A stretch of DNA of 64,000 bases, from positions 32,917-96,916 of the forward strand of contig JASANG010000334.1 in NCBI GenBank assembly GCA_030248215.1, in the 5' to 3' direction. The notes beneath the pieces were generated by a model. The model was not told the DNA's origin, ran no database searches, and saw only the letters and a list, made by a program, of their open reading frames with translations. Position numbers and translations under genes: made by a program. Source of the DNA: Enoplolaimus lenunculus. Lineage: Eukaryota > Nematoda > Enoplea > Enoplida > Thoracostomopsidae. Positions 42,593-53,459 of this stretch are shown piece by piece. How positions within the stretch are numbered: position 1 is the stretch's first letter; each line of letters begins with the position of its first letter.

Positions 42593-44992
42593 TTATGCTT
42601 TCTTGACCTTCTTCAAGTTGCTTCGTCGCGGACAAGGACAGTATTGTGCGTCTTTGCCAGGTGGACCAGGCGGACCTTGTGGCCCTGGGTTGCCCGGAGT
42701 GCCGTCTTCACCAGGGCTGCCAGGCTGGCCTGGAGGTCCTGGAGGTCCACGGCCTCCTGGATTGCCTTGGCCACCAGGGTTGCCTGCTGGGCCTGGGGGA
42801 CCACGTGGACCAGGAGGTCCTGAAATATAAAAAGTATCAAATTTTCTATAATTTTAATAAGGATGCCCGTCGCTTTTTTTTGCTAAAATTAAACTTAAAA
42901 TGATTTTGAATAATTTCTGCTAAAGATTATTTGAAACAGCAATGACCAAACAATAACTTACCAGAAGGTCCTGGAGGTCCTTTAACGCCTCGAACACCGT
43001 CTCTGCCAGGACTGCCGGGACTGCCAGGTTGACCAGGAGCACCAGGGTTGCCAGGAGGTCCAACAGGTCCAGGTGGTCCTGGTGCGCCAGGGTTGCCAGG
43101 TGGCGTTCTTTCGCCTGCGCCGCCCGGAGGACCAGGTGGTCCAGGTGGACCTGGTGGACCAGGTGGTCCTGGTGGTCCGTTCGGGCATGGTCGGCATTCT
43201 GGACCTGGTGGTGGTTCGTACGGAATGACAATGCCAGGTTTGCCTGGTTCACCGCGACCACCGTCTTGACCAGGAAGGCCATCGTCACCTGGTAAACCAG
43301 GTGAACCAGCTGGTCCTGGCGGGCATGCGTTGAATGTGTCGCATTCTGAAATACAAACGGATTGGTGTTTAGGCCTATGTTACTTTTAGGGTCGTCCCGT
43401 TTTCGGGCGGTTGTTTCTACAAAACAGTAAGCTTAGGTTTATTTATACGCTTATCATTTCGCTGAGGCTTCGGCTTAGGAATATGCTAAATCTTGAGGCC
43501 CTAACAGTATTAGTAATGACTGGTGTTTGTAAAAAATATAACAAAAATTATGGCCAAAACTAAAACTAAATTATTAAACGAAGGTTAGAATGCTGATATC
43601 AAAGTTTGAATACGCCTGATTGCAGCCTAAAACTAAAAATTACATTGAACGCTGAACGGACTATGAAATTATATTCAGAACTGCATTTACACATGTAAAT
43701 TCCAATGAGTTAATTTAATCAACTCACAGAGAGAATTAGTTATTTTTGGTTACTTCTGAGTTAATAACAGTAAACATCAACTCACTGTGAGCTGGTTTTA
43801 ATTCCGGTTAGGTTGATTAATCTACTCAAAATGAGTTCAATCAATTCCGAATTTTGAGTTTTTAAAGATCTTATATTCAGAGCTCAAACCTCTGAGTGGA
43901 TCCAACTCTTTCTGAGTCAAAATCAACTCACTGAAATTTGCAGGATATCAAAGTTAAGCTAAAAAAATGGTTTGCAAAATAAAATGACAGTGAGTCTGGT
44001 GTTGAGTGGTAAAATCTTCGATTCATGTGTTATTATTTGAACTGTGATTAAATTTAAAAATTTGAGACTAAAAACACAAACTTACGGCATGGAAGTGCTT
44101 GTCTCGTTTTTCGTCCAGTGTTACGACCTTGACGCATAACAATCACTTCTTTCCACGCTTCTTCGGACAGAACCTAAACATAAATAAATAAATACAAAAA
44201 ATATTAATAAAATTAGTATTTGTTTTGAAATTTAAATACAATCAATGAACCGATTGTGTCAAAAACTTGATAGCATTTTATAGACTGTAAATTTCATCGA
44301 GTTGATTTCAAACTCAGAATGAGTTGAAACACTCAGTTTCTGAGTTAGGACTATGCGAATTCAGAATTTAGAGTTTATTGAAATCGTCTGAGCGAATTAA
44401 TCACAGCTCAACTCAGAGTGAGAATCACCTCAACTCAGAGTGAGAATCAACCTAACTCAAAGTGAGTTAATTGTTTACTGATTTTAATTCAGAAACAACC
44501 AACTCGCTAGTTGAACTGATTAATCAACTCATTGGAATTTACAATGTAGCAATGATAAGTAAAAACAAACTTAAAGTCTATAATTTATCGAAAGTTTGCA
44601 AAATCTGTGTCACGAATATATTCGTCGCTTGACAACTCGTCGACAGACAATTTGTAATTCGAAATATTATCGATTCGACTATTGGTCGCTCATGATTATA
44701 CTTAGGCTTAAGCTTAAAGTTACGCTTAGGATTTATGCTCAAGCAGGTATGTTTATAGATATTTGGGACACTGTTGAGCGACAAGTTTGTCAGGCGACGA
44801 ATTGTCGTTGATTCAATTAATTGAAGAGCCACATATAAACTGATTGCTTACTCGAAACGTTGCCATCCCACGGTGTAAATCTCCACGAATATTCGATACT
44901 CGATTGTACGTCATCGGCAACGCAATCATGCACGCCAGCAGTGCTCCAACGCTCAATAGGGCAGCGGCCCCGGCAGCTATTTGTACTGACAT
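42593..44992 (-). CDS. Cuticle collagen B, left-arm copy
   Basis: Exons 44992-44852, 44173-44086, 43345-42962 and 42819-42593 give 279 intact residues. The N-terminus is [20 protein letters not shown]. The processing site in exon 2 is GRKTR (RKTR, a stronger basic site than in collagen A). Exon 3 opens with LPCQCDTFNAC and carries ECRPCPNG; its Gly-X-Y sequence differs from collagen A at many positions (for example GAGERTPPG where A has GPGNRTPDG). The tail is [19 protein letters not shown]. Intron 1 contains a third-type TTAGGC foldback (44619-44808) and a B-element, intron 2 a B-element and a decayed TCE. Intron 3 is 142 bp against 213 bp in the right-arm copy. The gene runs in tandem with collagen A, with its stop about 7.5 kb upstream of the start of A. 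Confidence 0.93.
43372..43518 (-). mobile_element. TCE type 2, decayed, intron 2 of collagen B (left)
   Basis: GGCCTATGTTACTTTTAGGG is clear. The other end has worn to GAGGCCCTAACAGTATTAG. Its first bases lie only 26 bp from exon 3. Confidence 0.6.
43689..43945. mobile_element. B-element in intron 2 of collagen B (left)
   Basis: ACATGTAAATTCCAATGAG to CACTGAAATTTGCAGG. Mirror copy: 50162-50416. Confidence 0.7.
44283..44548. mobile_element. B-element in intron 1 of collagen B (left)
   Basis: GACTGTAAATTTCATCGAG to CATTGGAATTTACAATG. A GAGTGAGAATCAACTCAACTC-type block is doubled inside. Mirror copy: 49569-49824. Confidence 0.7.
44619..44808 (-). mobile_element. Third-type TTAGGC foldback, intron 1 of collagen B (left)
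   Basis: Ends are ATTCGTCGCTTGACAACTCG and a complement-like TTGTCAGGCGACGAATTGTC, unrelated to TCE types 1 and 2. The centre again holds TTAGGCTTAAGCTTAAAG and CGCTTAGG. Confidence 0.65.
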
Positions 44993-45015
44993 TGTTGATA
45001 ATTAAAAGCTTATAA

Positions 45016-45017
45016 CT
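45016..45017 (-). promoter_or_regulatory. Candidate trans-splice acceptor, collagen B (left)
   Basis: TTTTGTTGCAG ends 24 bp before the ATG. It is a good nematode acceptor with no matching upstream coding exon, so leader trans-splicing or a 5'-UTR intron is likely. Confidence 0.4.
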
Positions 45018-45099
45018 GCAACAAAAGTATCAATATTGAAATTTGCCCTCAATAATGCCCTATTTTATCCCATCGCAAACAACCTGCAAGAAGTGTCGA

Positions 45100-45280
45100 T
45101 GGGCCGTAACAGTAGATAATGCGCATTTCCAAGCCTAAGCCTAAGCATGAGCATTGCAAAAGTGTGGTCCTAAGCCTAAGCCTAAGCCTAAAGCCGAAGC
45201 AAAAAAATGTAATCTATAATCTAAACCTACTCTTTTATAAACCTACCAGAAACCTGGACGTCTCTAAAAGTAACACGGGC
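45100..45280 (+). mobile_element. TCE type 2 between the TATA box and ATG of collagen B (left)
   Basis: The left end has lost the GTTACTTTTA block (GGGCCGTAACAG remains); the right end is GTCTCTAAAAGTAACACGGGC. It lies in the presumed outron or 5' leader. Confidence 0.7.
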
Positions 45281-45531
45281 TACGATCCGTAAGCATCAGT
45301 AATGTCGATTAGACTTAAACTTTAATTCATGAACGTGAGCGTTAACATTTTACCAGCTACGACTTTAAGTTTAACTCTGTTAATGTTTCAATATATGACT
45401 AACTCAAAAAAACCAAGTACAGTAACAGCTTAGCGCTTAGAAATCATAAAACAACTTGTTTCAGACAGTTTAGTTTCTGCAAAATGTCCCAGCTGCTCAA
45501 AAATTGACTACCATACTTCGCTTTATATACG

Positions 45532-45539
45532 CCATTTTG
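45532..45539 (-). promoter_or_regulatory. TATA box candidate of collagen B (left)
   Basis: TATATAAA in a GCGTATATAAAGCGAAGTA context, about 540 bp from the ATG. It is identical in the mirror gene. Confidence 0.5.
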
Positions 45540-46470
45540 CACATTTGATAGCACGAAAAACGTTTTTAGGTCGCATACAAACGGCTTAAAATTGTTGTTG
45601 TTTTTGTGCGTTTAAAATTTTATTAATCAGTCAAAAATAGTTTTAATAGCGTAACATTAATATTAAAAACATTTCGTTACGAGCATCTCTTTTCTCACAG
45701 GGAGCGGCCGTTGTTTTGAAAACGCATCGGCGGGGTTTGAAATATTTCAACTGGGGTTTGCTCGAAACGTAGTCAAAAAAAACTCAGCGAGCATAGCGAA
45801 CGAGAAGCCAAACGCAATTTTTTGCACTATAATTATTAATACAAAATTTTGGGTTTCGATTCTGGTTGGATACCGGCGTGAATGAAGGCGTATCCCATTG
45901 AAGCGGACAGGGGGTTAAATCGTATGAAAATTTCACACCTACAGGGCAAGTAACGTGAAAGTTTTAAAACTAATAGACGTTTTTAGCATATTTTACCCCT
46001 CTAAGTTACTGAACACACAGCCCTAAATTGCCACTTTTTCAGAAGTAAATGCAAAAATACGTGTGCGAGATTAATTTTTGCATTGCAAACTGCAGTTTTT
46101 AGCAATTAAGTGACTGCATAAATGTGTATTGCACCCAAAATTCGTATATAAAACGTTGATAAAAAATTAAAATTTTAGTTAGAAACGAACTGATATAAAC
46201 ACTTTCGCACGCATGCAAAGTCGGTTGACTTCGCATGAGTAATTTTAATATCAGCACGAAATTTCAGCGTTGTTTTTTTGCAAAAATTACAACTTTCAAA
46301 AGTGCAATTTTTGTAAATTGCAAAATTTTTTCAGTGCACTAAAGTTTTACTGAATCTATGATGTCCTGTACGACGACGCAAACCAGCGCTGCGCGAAATG
46401 TGCAATTTTGTGCAACTTGCAGTATACTCTCTTTCGGGGGCATTTGCGGATGCAACAACAACGGGACGAG
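45540..46470. other. Collagen B upstream region, left arm
   Basis: Presumed promoter region without elements in its first few hundred bases. An AGCATAGCGAACGAGAAGCC block at 45789 belongs to a short dispersed repeat. Tandem-like TTGCAAAAATTACAACTTTC motifs occur near 46275-46330. Confidence 0.45.
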
Positions 46471-46639
46471 GGGCTAATGTATAGAACAGGTCCGTAACAC
46501 TAGTATAAGCATATTCCTAAGCCTATGCCTAAGTCTAAGCGTAAGCATAAGAATGAGCCTATACCGACGCCTAAGCCTAAGCCTAAGCAAAAACAATTAG
46601 TCTAAACCTAAGCTCTCTCATACAGTCCCGCAGGGAAAC
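46471..46639 (+). mobile_element. TCE type 1b truncated at the palindrome junction
   Basis: It begins GGGCTAATGTATAGAACAGG and is cut after CCGCAGGGAAAC at 46639, lacking the last ~30 bp of the right terminus. The mirror element 47453-47652 is whole. Confidence 0.85.
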
Positions 46640-47479
46640 TCCTACCTACACGCCCCCACGCTACCCCACCCACCCCCCACCCCCCCCCTGCTAGCAGTCC
46701 CTTGTTGAATACCCCCAACCCACCCCACCCACAATGTATATCTATAGTTGTTTTTTGGTTAATTTACCTTGATTTTTTAATGTTTTTACCAAATACAAAA
46801 GCCAAAATTGCACAATATGGTCAGCTAAAACTGCACTTGCAATTTTGTGCATCACCGTGCGGCGCCGTGCGTCAAAAATGACGATATATTTTAGAATTTT
46901 ATAAAAAAAATTTGTGTGAAGCCGAACGAGTTTTAACATTTGGCCAACATTTAATATAACTTCATAGACTGGAAACGTTCCACAGAAAAGTATGTTGGCC
47001 CTTGTATAGAACTGGGCCGGATCGTTTTCCAGAGGGGCTATAATAGAGTTAGTTTAAGCTTTAGACTAATTTTTTGGTTACGCTTAGGCTTAGGCTTAGC
47101 CTTAGGCTTAGGAATATGCTTATACTACTGTTCCGGTCTTGTTCTATACATGGGCCAGTATATTTATACTTTAGTTTTCGCTAAAAATATTGGCAGATCG
47201 ACAGTTTTCCAGTGAGACAAGATACTTTTTGTATTTTGAAAATTTACAGTTTTTATGTACGTTGTAATGAATATTTTGAAATTTTAAAATTTAAAAATTT
47301 CGCTAAAGGCCCAGATTTGCTTTCGTGCTATTTCTAGCCGTCATAATTTTTCACATATTTGGCTAGAAAACCTATTGACCGTCAAACTGAAATTAGTAAA
47401 ATAATTCAATTCAGTACAGCTTAGGTGGGTGGATACTAAATATACCTCGTTCGGCCCATGTATAGAACAGATCTGGAAC
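46640..47479. other. 840-bp spacer at the centre of the inverted duplication
   Basis: Unique between the arms. It starts with C-rich sequence (CACCCCCCACCCCCCCCC near 46670-46690), continues AT-rich, and contains its own TCE. Its last 27 bp (47453-47479) are the terminus of the right-arm TCE. Confidence 0.85.
46997..47156 (-). mobile_element. TCE type 1b inside the spacer
   Basis: GGCCCTTGTATAGAACTGGG to CCGGTCTTGTTCTATACATGG. It faces the truncated TCE at 46471-46639, giving an inverted TCE pair about 360 bp apart at the centre. Confidence 0.82.
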
Positions 47480-47652
47480 GTTTCCCTGCGGGACTGTAAT
47501 GAGAGTAAGCTTAAGGTTTAGACTAATTGTTTTTGCTTAGGCTTAGGCTTAGGCGTCGGTATAGGCTCATTCTTATGCTTACGCTTAGACTTAGGCATAG
47601 GCTTAGGAATATGCTTATACTAGTGTTACGGACCTGTTCTATACATTAGCCC
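47453..47652 (-). mobile_element. TCE type 1b, complete, inner end of the right arm
   Basis: GGCCCATGTATAGAACAG to GGACCTGTTCTATACATTAGCC. The homology between arms stops at 47480, inside this element. Confidence 0.85.
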
Positions 47653-48590
47653 CTCGTCCCGTTGTTGTTGCATCCGCAAATGCCCCCGAAAGAGAGTATA
47701 CTGCAAGTTGCACAAAATTGCACATTTCGCGCAGCGCTGGTTTGCGTCGTCGTACAGGACATCATAGATTCAGTAAAACTTTAGTGCACTGAAAAAATTT
47801 TGCAATTTACAAAAATTGCACTTTTGAAAGTTGTAATTTTTGCAAAAAAACAACGCTGAAATTTCGTGCTGATATTAAAATTACTCATGCGAAGTCAACC
47901 GACTTTGCATGCGTGCGAAAGTGTTTATATCAGTTCGTTTCTAACTAAAATTTTAATTTTTTATCAACGTTTTATATACGAATTTTGGGTGCAATACACA
48001 TTTATGCAGTCACTTAATTGCTAAAAACTGCAGTTTGCAGTGCAAAAATTAATCTCGCACACGTATTTTTGCATTTACTTCTGAAAAAGTGGCAATTTAG
48101 AGGCTATGTGTTCAGTAACTTAGAGGGGTAAAATATGCTAAAAACGTCTATTAGTTTTAAAAGTTTCACGTTACTTGCCCTGTAGGTGTGAAATTTTCAT
48201 ACGATTTAACCCCCTGTCCGCTTCAAAGGGATACGCCTTCATTCACGCCGGTATCCAACCGGAATCGAAACCCAAAATTTTGTATTAATAATTATAGTGC
48301 AAAAAATTGCGTTTGGCTTCTCGTTCGCTATGCTCGCTGAGTTTTTTTGACTACGTTTCGAGCAAACCCCAGTTGAAATATTTCAAACCCCGCCGATGCG
48401 TTTTCAAAACAACGACCGCTCCCTGCGACAAAGATGCTCGCAACGAAATGTTTTTAATATTAATGTTACGCTATTAAAACTATTTTTGACTGATTAATAA
48501 AATTTTAAACGCACAAAAACAACAACAATTTTAAGCCGTTTGTATGCGACCTAAAAACGTTTTTCGTGCTATCAAATGTGCAAAATGGCG
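47653..48590. other. Collagen B upstream region, right arm
   Basis: Mirror of 45540-46470, with the same short AGCATAGCGAACGAG-type repeat. No gene was recognised. Confidence 0.45.
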
Positions 48591-48598
48591 TATATAAA
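48591..48598 (+). promoter_or_regulatory. TATA box candidate of collagen B (right)
   Basis: TATATAAA following AAAATGGCG, 527 bp before the ATG. Conserved between arms. Confidence 0.5.
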
Positions 48599-48836
48599 GC
48601 GAAGTATTGTAGTCAATTTTTGAGCAGCTGGGACATTTTGCAGAAACTAAACTGTCTGAAACAAGTTGTTTTATGATTTCTAAGCGCTAAGCTGTTACTG
48701 TACTTGGTTTTTTTGAGTTAGTCATATTTTGAAACATTAACAGAGTTTAAGAAAGTCGCAGCTGGTAAAATGTTAACGCTCACGTTCATGAATTGAATTT
48801 AAGTGTAATCGACATTACTGATGCTTACGGATCGTA

Positions 48837-49016
48837 GCCCGTGTTACTTTTAGAGACGTCCAGGTTTCTGGTAGGTTTAAAAAAGAGTAGGTTTAGATTA
48901 TAGATTACATTTTTTTGCTTCGGCTTTAGGCTTAGGCTTAGGCTTAGGACCACACTTTTGCAATGCTCATGCTTAGGCTTAGGCTTGGAAATGTGCTTTA
49001 TCTGCTGTTACGGCCC
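48837..49016 (-). mobile_element. TCE type 2 between the TATA box and ATG of collagen B (right)
   Basis: Mirror of 45100-45280, with GCCCGTGTTACTTTTAGAG at its left end. If the leader is trans-spliced at 49101, the element is removed with the outron. Confidence 0.72.
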
Positions 49017-49099
49017 ATCGACACTTCTTGCAGGTTGTTTGCGATGGGATAAAATAGGGCATTATTGAGGGCAAATTTCAATATTGATACTTTTGTTGC

Positions 49100-49101
49100 A
49101 G
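49100..49101 (+). promoter_or_regulatory. Candidate trans-splice acceptor, collagen B (right)
   Basis: AG of TTTTGTTGCAG, 23 bp upstream of the ATG at 49125. Confidence 0.4.
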
Positions 49102-49124
49102 TTATAAGCTTTTAATTATCAACA

Positions 49125-51584
49125 ATGTCAGTACAAATAGCTGCCGGGGCCGCTGCCCTATTGAGCGTTGGAGCACTGCTGGCGTGCATGATTGCGTTGC
49201 CGATGACGTACAATCGAGTATCGAATATTCGTGGAGATTTACACCGTGGGATGGCAACGTTTCGAGTAAGCAATCAGTTTATTTGTGGCTCTTCAATTAA
49301 TTGAATCAACGACAATTCGTCGCCTGACAAACTTGTCGCTCAACAGTGTCCCAAATATCTATAAACATACCTGCTTGAGCATAAATCCTAAGCGTAACTT
49401 TAAGCTTAAGCCTAAGTATAATCATGAGCGACCAATAGTCGAATCGATAATATTTCGAATTACAAATTGTCTGTCGACGAGTTGTCAAGCGACGAATATA
49501 TTCGTGACACAGATTTTGCAAACTTTCGATAAATTATAGACTTTAAGTTTGTTTTTACTTATCATTGCTACATTGTAAATTCCAATGAGTTGATTAATCA
49601 GTTCAACTAGCGAGTTGGTTGTTTCTGAATTAAAATCAGTAAACAATTAACTCACTTTGAGTTAGGTTGATTCTCACTCTGAGTTGAGCTGACTCTGGGT
49701 GAGTGATTAATTCGCTCAGACGATTTCAATAAACTCTAAATTCTGAATTCGCATAGTCCTAACTCAGAAACTGAGTGTTTCAACTCATTCTGAGTTTGAA
49801 ATCAACTCGATGAAATTTACAGTCTATAAAATGCTATCAAGTTTTTGACACAATCGGTTCATTGATTGTATTTAAATTTCAAAACAAATACTAATTTTAT
49901 TAATATTTTTTGTATTTATTTATTTATGTTTAGGTTCTGTCCGAAGAAGCGTGGAAAGAAGTGATTGTTATGCGCCAAGGTCGTAACACTGGACGAAAAA
50001 CGAGACAAGCACTTCCATGCCGTAAGTTTGTGTTTTTAGTCTCAAATTTTTAAATTTAATCACAGTTCAAATAATAACACATGAATCGAAGATTTTACCA
50101 CTCAACAACAGACTCACTGACATTTTATTTTGCAAACCATTTTTTAGTTTAACTTTGATATCCTGTAAATTTCAGTGAGTTGATTTTGACTCAGAAAGAG
50201 TTGGATCCACTCAGAGGTTTGAGCTCTGAATATAAGATCTTTCAAAACTCAAAATTCGGAATTGATTGAACTCATTTTGAGTAGATTAATCAACCTAACC
50301 GGAATTAAAACCAGCTCACAGTGAGTTGATGTTTACTGTTATTAACTCAGAAGTAACCAAAAATAACTAATTCTCTCTGTGAGTTGATTAAATTAACTCA
50401 CTGGAATTTACATGTGTAAATGCAGTTCTGAATATAATTTCATAGTCCGTTCAGCGTTCAATGTAATTTTTAGTTTTAGGCTGCAATCAGGCGTATTCAA
50501 ACTTTGATATCAGCATTCTAACCTTCGTTTAATAATTTAGTTTTAGTTTTGGCCATAATTTTTGTTATATTTTTTACAAACACCAGTCATTACTAATACT
50601 CTTATGGCCTCAAGATTTAGCATATTCCTAAGCCTAAGCCTCAGCGAAATGATAAGCCTATAAATAAACCTAAGCTTACTGTTTTGTAGAAACAACCGCC
50701 CGAAAACGGGACGACCCTAAAAGTAACATAGGCCTAAACACCAATCCGTTTGTATTTCAGAATGCGACACATTCAACGCATGCCCGCCAGGACCAGCTGG
50801 TTCACCTGGTTTACCAGGTGACGATGGCCTTCCTGGTCAAGACGGTGGTCGCGGTGAACCAGGCAAACCTGGCATTGTCATTCCGTACGAACCACCACCA
50901 GGTCCAGAATGCCGACCATGCCCGAACGGACCACCAGGACCACCTGGTCCACCAGGTCCACCTGGACCACCTGGTCCTCCGGGCGGCGCAGGCGAAAGAA
51001 CGCCACCTGGCAACCCTGGCGCACCAGGACCCCCTGGACCTGTTGGACCTCCTGGCAACCCTGGTGCTCCTGGTCAACCTGGCAGTCCCGGCAGTCCTGG
51101 CAGAGACGGTGTTCGAGGCGTTAAAGGACCTCCAGGACCTTCTGGTAAGTTATTGTTTGGTCATTGCTGTTTCAAATAATCTTTAGCAGAAATTATACAA
51201 AATCATTTTAAGTTTAATTTTAGCAACAAAAAGCGACGGGCATCCTTATTAAAATTATAGAAAATTTTATTCAAAAATGTAATTTGTTGTTGTTTACTAA
51301 ATACGAATACAGGTATTAGCAATGACGTTTCAATTATTGATACTTTTTATATTTCAGGACCTCCTGGTCCACGTGGTCCCCCAGGCCCAGCAGGCAACCC
51401 TGGTGGCCAAGGCAATCCAGGAGGCCGTGGACCTCCAGGACCTCCAGGCCAGCCTGGCAGCCCTGGTGAAGACGGCACTCCTGGCAACCCAGGTCCACAA
51501 GGTCCGCCTGGTCCACCTGGCAAAGACGCACAATACTGTCCTTGTCCGCGACGAAGCAACTTGAAGAAGGTCAAGAAAGCATAA
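49125..51584 (+). CDS. Cuticle collagen B, right-arm copy
   Basis: Exons 49125-49265, 49934-50021, 50761-51144 and 51358-51584 encode 279 residues with the same domain order as the left copy: N-terminal anchor, RxxR site (RKTR), [19 protein letters not shown], Gly-X-Y blocks and the [10 protein letters not shown] tail. Intron phases are 0, 1 and 1, with GTAAGC or GTAAGT donors. Exon differences from the left copy that I saw are silent, for example CCC for CCA in exon 3. Intron 3 is 71 bp longer than in the left copy. In exon 4 this copy shares three variant sites with collagen A of the left arm (CCT, GGT, CCG) and not with its own mirror, which suggests conversion. Poly(A) signal at 51647. 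Expected role: epidermal secretion and cuticle assembly. Confidence 0.93.
49309..49498 (+). mobile_element. Third-type TTAGGC foldback, intron 1 of collagen B (right)
   Basis: Mirror of 44619-44808. The core, CTTTAAGCTTAAGCCTAAG, contains the hexamer. Confidence 0.65.
49569..49824. mobile_element. B-element in intron 1 of collagen B (right)
   Basis: Mirror of 44283-44548. It keeps a GACTCTGGGTGAG block that the left copy lacks. Confidence 0.7.
50162..50416. mobile_element. B-element in intron 2 of collagen B (right)
   Basis: Mirror of 43689-43945, ending CACTGGAATTTACATGTG. Confidence 0.7.
50604..50732 (+). mobile_element. TCE type 2, decayed, intron 2 of collagen B (right)
   Basis: Mirror of 43372-43518. 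The right end GACCCTAAAAGTAACATAGGCC is clear and lies 28 bp before exon 3. Confidence 0.6.
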
Positions 51585-51646
51585 AGTTTCGATGAAAATG
51601 TTCCTAAAACGAATTTGAACAAAGAACTCAAATGAAATTTGATTTG

Positions 51647-51652
51647 AATAAA
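51647..51652 (+). promoter_or_regulatory. Poly(A) signal of collagen B (right)
   Basis: AATAAA 62 bp after the stop codon. Confidence 0.6.
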
Positions 51653-51827
51653 AAGTTATCCAAAAAACTTAATTTCTAAAAATAATTTTTTCTTAAACAA
51701 CGTATATTAGCGAAACGACAATGGTACCGTAGCCGCAGAAAATAGTTCAGCCCAATTGAAGGTTCAAAATCGAGCAAATCTATTTTCTCACTAGTAAACT
51801 AGCAGCTGTCATTCTTAAACACTTCAG

Positions 51828-52046
51828 CCCGTATTCATGAGTGTATGTACCACCTGTTACGAGTTGGTGATAGGTCAGGTACCTTTGGAACCAGCGCAAT
51901 GGTGAGATTCGAAATTTAGCACATTGTACGCGTTTGATTTGAACTCTACTTATGTACCAATTTTGAGATCTGCAATTGCAGGACGTTCGTCAGTTTGAAA
52001 ACCTATCGCTAACTGATGATATCTGCTGTAGACGTTTGAGAATATT
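51828..52046. mobile_element. F-element, right arm
   Basis: Mirror of 42133-42346. Confidence 0.55.
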
Positions 52047-52213
52047 GGCCCTAGTTATTGTTTGCTAAACTACGCTTTGTTTAAAAATATTTTTGAAATT
52101 TTAAGTGAATTTTCTTATTCCTACTTAAAATGTTGATGTTCCGTGGAATAAACAAACAACAGCATTTGTTGTATTTTACTAAAAGTCAAAAGTGTCGTAC
52201 GACCTCAAAACAT

Positions 52214-52470
52214 ATAAACTGTTAATTTCAGTGAGTTGATTAATCAATTCAACTAGCGAGTTGGTTATTTCTGAATTAATATCAGTAAACATTAACTCAC
52301 TCTTAATTGATTTGATTCTCACTCTGAGTTGAGTTGACTCTGGGTGAGTTGATTAATTAACCTAGAATGAATTGACTGTACTCAATGTTCTGAGTTCTGA
52401 TAGTCCTAACTCAGACTGAGTGATTCAACTCATTCTGAGTTAAAAATCAACTCACTGAAATTTACAGTGT
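52214..52470. mobile_element. B-element, right arm
   Basis: Mirror of 41730-41955, with both ends clear (ACTGTTAATTTCAGTGAG and CACTGAAATTTACAGTG). Confidence 0.7.
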
Positions 52471-52499
52471 TTGCTTTACTGCAGTGACTTCAATAAGAG

Positions 52500-52628
52500 T
52501 CGAACAGGGCCGTAACAGTAGTAATCATATTCGTAAGCCTATGCCTAAATGTAAGAATGAGCTTACACGAGTCTCTCAGCCTAAGCAAAAGTTCCAGAAA
52601 GACAGTCCGCGTTTGATCTTTACATTGG
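52500..52628 (+). mobile_element. TCE type 1a, decayed, right arm
   Basis: Mirror of 41535-41697 but about 35 bp shorter. The AAAGCTTAAG block before the right end is gone. Confidence 0.55.
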
Positions 52629-53459
52629 CACAAGCAGTCAAACTGTCAATAAATCGTAATTAGAGAGTCCCTAATTGTATTTATTAAAGTACGCAAACGG
52701 TTTCTGGACCAAATCCATATTCAGCACTGAATTCGATCCACTCAAACTTTTTTTATTCATAGTATAAACTTGTACACATAGTTGCACCCATGTGCAACTG
52801 GACTAAGGCTTCTACGGCCCAAAGTTGAATTGGTGCCTGGGCCTCTCATATTTAGTAAACGAAATTAAAGAAAACTGCTTTTTGACACGCTGTAATGCTT
52901 TGCAGATATATAAAATACATCAGAAACCACAGATATACTCAATGCATATGGTCGTAATTTGCATATTTAATGTAAATAGAAATCTGTTGGAACGCTGCCC
53001 AAAATACGTACGTATAGCTTTTCAGCTTTAATATATCGATTAAGTTCTAAAATAACATTCTTAAATGGGACATCCTTTTGAGAGGCAAAATAAATATCGT
53101 TCTTTGCTTATTTCGTCATTACTGTATATATTTCTGTAAAAGAGCATTTACTCTGTTTTCCACACTTGCCCTAATACTTAAGAACAAAAAACACACCGTA
53201 TATCAACTGAACAATGCCTAAAACGTTAGCAACTATAACTATTTACTAGTCAAAATGGTTTACAACATTTGGAACCCCAACATTTTCCTAACTAATTTGC
53301 ATACCACGCATGTGTATAAAAAATCTGCTGGAACGCTGCCCAAAAAACTACCTTTGCCGAAAGAATAATTGGCGAAATGGTAAACTGCTATCGGTCCTTG
53401 AACAGCAATGAACAGTTGCAAAATTCCAAGCGGATAAACTCATTTTTTGGCGAAACTTT
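52629..53459. other. Intergenic DNA, right arm
   Basis: Mirror of 40696-41534, with the same GCGTTCCAGCAGATTT-type blocks (about 52987 and 53330). No gene was recognised. Confidence 0.45.

Larger units (their letters stand above)
30207..46639. repeat. Left arm of a giant inverted duplication
   Basis: This 16.4-kb segment is mirrored by 47480-64000. Paired landmarks give nearly constant coordinate sums: 46639/47480 (94119), collagen B starts 44992/49125 (94117), collagen A starts 35105/59065 (94170) and collagen A stops 32187/62018 (94205). The leftmost visible pairing is the TCE at 30207 with the one cut at 64000, so the true outer end may lie further left. Confidence 0.93.

Noticed and set aside
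46640-47479. Palindrome as a pure sequencing artefact (missed hairpin adapter or amplification chimera)
   Set aside because: A single-molecule artefact would give near-identical arms. Here arms differ by scattered substitutions, a 418-bp deletion, array expansions and intron length. A false join of two haplotypes remains possible and is noted in the finding.
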